Assembly (NCBI RefSeq): GCF_020905345.1
Contig: NZ_JAJJMO010000001.1
Span: 806,001 to 870,000, forward strand
Length of the DNA: 64,000 bases
Reading direction: 5' to 3'
Source of the DNA: Flavobacterium pisciphilum
Lineage (GTDB): Bacteria > Bacteroidota > Bacteroidia > Flavobacteriales > Flavobacteriaceae
The notes under the pieces were generated by a model, which worked only from the letters and a program-made list of their open reading frames with translations, searched no databases and was not told where the DNA came from. Below, piece after piece: positions 62,728 through 64,000 of this stretch; within the stretch, counting starts at the first letter, position 1; every line of letters begins with the position of its first letter. Both the position numbers and the translations under genes were made by a program.

Positions 62728-64000
62728 ATGTTACCATCAGTTCAATTAAAAAATACGCAAGCATTTCAGAAGCTTGCAGCACATTTCGAGGACACAAAAG
62801 ATGTGCAGATTAAGGATTTATTTTCAAAAGATCCACAACGATTTTCTTCGTTTTCTATCTTATGGAATGATATTTTGTTCGATTATTCAAAGAACAGAAT
62901 CACAAAAGAAACATTTGATTTATTGCTTGAATTAGCAAATGAAGTGAAACTTCAGGAAGCTATTGAAAAGATGTTCGCAGGCGATAAAATTAATGCAACA
63001 GAAGGAAGACCTGTTTTGCATACTGCATTAAGACAACCAAAAGACGCAGTTGTTCTTGTTGATGGAATCAATGTTGTTCCACAAGTTTATGAAGTGCTTG
63101 AACAAATCCAAACTTTTACCGAAGATGTACTTTCAGGCACATGGAAAGGATATACTGGAAAACAAATTACCGATATTGTTAATATCGGTATCGGTGGTTC
63201 TGACCTTGGACCTGTAATGGTTACTGAAGCTTTAAAAGCATACAAAACGCATTTAAACTTGCATTTTGTTTCCAATGTTGATGGTACTCATTTGTCAGAA
63301 GTTTTAAAAAATGTAAATCCTGAAACCACACTTTTCCTTATTGCATCCAAAACATTTATCACACAAGAAACCATGACCAATGGACGTAGTGCACGTACTT
63401 GGTTGATTAATTCTGGTGCTAAAGAAGAAGATGTAGAAAAACACTTCGTCGCGCTAAGTACTAATGAAGCTGAAGTGAAAAAATTCGGAATCAATCCTAA
63501 AAATATGTTTGTTTTCTGGGATTGGGTTGGCGGAAGATATTCATTGTGGTCTGCAATTGGCCTGTCTATCAGTCTTGGAATCGGCTTTAATAATTTCAAA
63601 GCGTTATTAGAAGGTGCTAACGAAACCGATCAACATTTTCAGAACAGTGCGTTAGATCAAAATATCCCTGTTATCATGGCTTTACTTGGTGTATGGTATA
63701 TTAATTTCTATGGTGCTGAAACATTAGGAATATTCCCGTACGACCAATATTTGCATCGCTTTGCTTCTTATTTTCAGCAAGGAGATATGGAAAGTAATGG
63801 AAAATATATTGATCGCAATGGTAAGGTAGTCAACTATCAAACTGGTCCAATAGTTTGGGGCGAACCTGGTACCAACGGACAGCACGCATTTTATCAATTA
63901 CTTCATCAAGGTACAAAACTTATCCCTTCGGATTTCATCGCACCAGCTAAGAGCTTAAATCCACTTGGCGAACACCACAAAATATTACTTTCTAACTTCT
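62728..64000 (+). CDS. pgi: Glucose-6-phosphate isomerase, 3' end beyond window
   Basis: Interconverts fructose-6-phosphate and glucose-6-phosphate. ATG at 62728 ([20 protein letters not shown]); 424 codons lie in the window and the frame is open at base 64000. Visible are [34 protein letters not shown] (phosphosugar-binding) and [20 protein letters not shown], the PGI signature, then [20 protein letters not shown]. It closes the cycle between PHI and G6PDH, which explains its place in the cassette. 63 bp separate it from the regulator. Confidence 0.96.
   Translation, partial: MLPSVQLKNTQAFQKLAAHFEDTKDVQIKDLFSKDPQRFSSFSILWNDILFDYSKNRITKETFDLLLELANEVKLQEAIEKMFAGDKINATEGRPVLHTALRQPKDAVVLVDGINVVPQVYEVLEQIQTFTEDVLSGTWKGYTGKQITDIVNIGIGGSDLGPVMVTEALKAYKTHLNLHFVSNVDGTHLSEVLKNVNPETTLFLIASKTFITQETMTNGRSARTWLINSGAKEEDVEKHFVALSTNEAEVKKFGINPKNMFVFWDWVGGRYSLWSAIGLSISLGIGFNNFKALLEGANETDQHFQNSALDQNIPVIMALLGVWYINFYGAETLGIFPYDQYLHRFASYFQQGDMESNGKYIDRNGKVVNYQTGPIVWGEPGTNGQHAFYQLLHQGTKLIPSDFIAPAKSLNPLGEHHKILLSNF

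Noticed and set aside
1..64000. CRISPR arrays, tRNA and rRNA genes
   Set aside because: No regularly spaced identical repeats with unique spacers and no tRNA-like cloverleaf or rRNA sequence was recognised; the regular repeats at 3.7 kb are coding.

Overview
The window comes from a low-GC member of the Bacteroidota, most likely a flavobacterium or sphingobacterium. This rests on a TonB-dependent receptor with a carboxypeptidase-like N-terminal domain, DUF4374 and PepSY partners, TAnnTTTG-type promoter boxes, a CTnDOT-type conjugation module (traA-traQ, mobABC) and a PRTRC cluster. No rRNA, tRNA or CRISPR array was seen.

Layout. (1) 1-15.2 kb is chromosome-like. It holds the end of an outer-membrane efflux gene, a small metal-binding protein, a large unrecognised protein, a secreted repeat protein, a gnd-zwf-pgl operon (oxidative pentose phosphate pathway), and an AraC regulator divergent from a TonB receptor/DUF4374/PepSY/DUF4198 uptake operon. 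(2) 15.2-56.4 kb is an integrative conjugative element (ICE). It starts beside a truncated gene remnant and a tyrosine integrase. An HExxH protein plus DUF4238 pair follows, then ssb, DUF932 and the PRTRC genes, a lone HEPN-like protein, small regulators, a Septu-like ATPase-HNH pair, the tra genes on the minus strand, and mobA-mobB-mobC on the plus strand. Between the traE-Q and traA-D blocks sits an accessory patch with a DUF3800-like protein, a tandem IS3-family pair, and an IetAS-like AAA ATPase/subtilisin pair whose protease gene is cut by the IS. (3) 56.6-64 kb carries hxlB-hxlA-gnd-zwf-pgl-araC-pgi, with pgi running off the edge.

The last block is the most striking. Hexulose-phosphate synthase, phosphohexuloisomerase, glucose-6-phosphate isomerase, G6P dehydrogenase, 6-phosphogluconolactonase and 6PG dehydrogenase together make every enzyme of the dissimilatory ribulose monophosphate cycle, which oxidises formaldehyde to CO2 with gain of reducing power. 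It duplicates the gnd-zwf-pgl set at 4.4-8.2 kb and begins about 300 bp beyond mobC, so it may be ICE cargo. No right attachment site was found, so that is inference.

A second notable signal is a two-part DNA element, two TTGGC-type half-sites exactly 20 bp apart, at five places in the ICE: upstream of the HTH regulators, upstream of traE, inside traD, upstream of mobA, and inverted between mobB and mobC. It looks like a shared regulator or relaxosome binding site.
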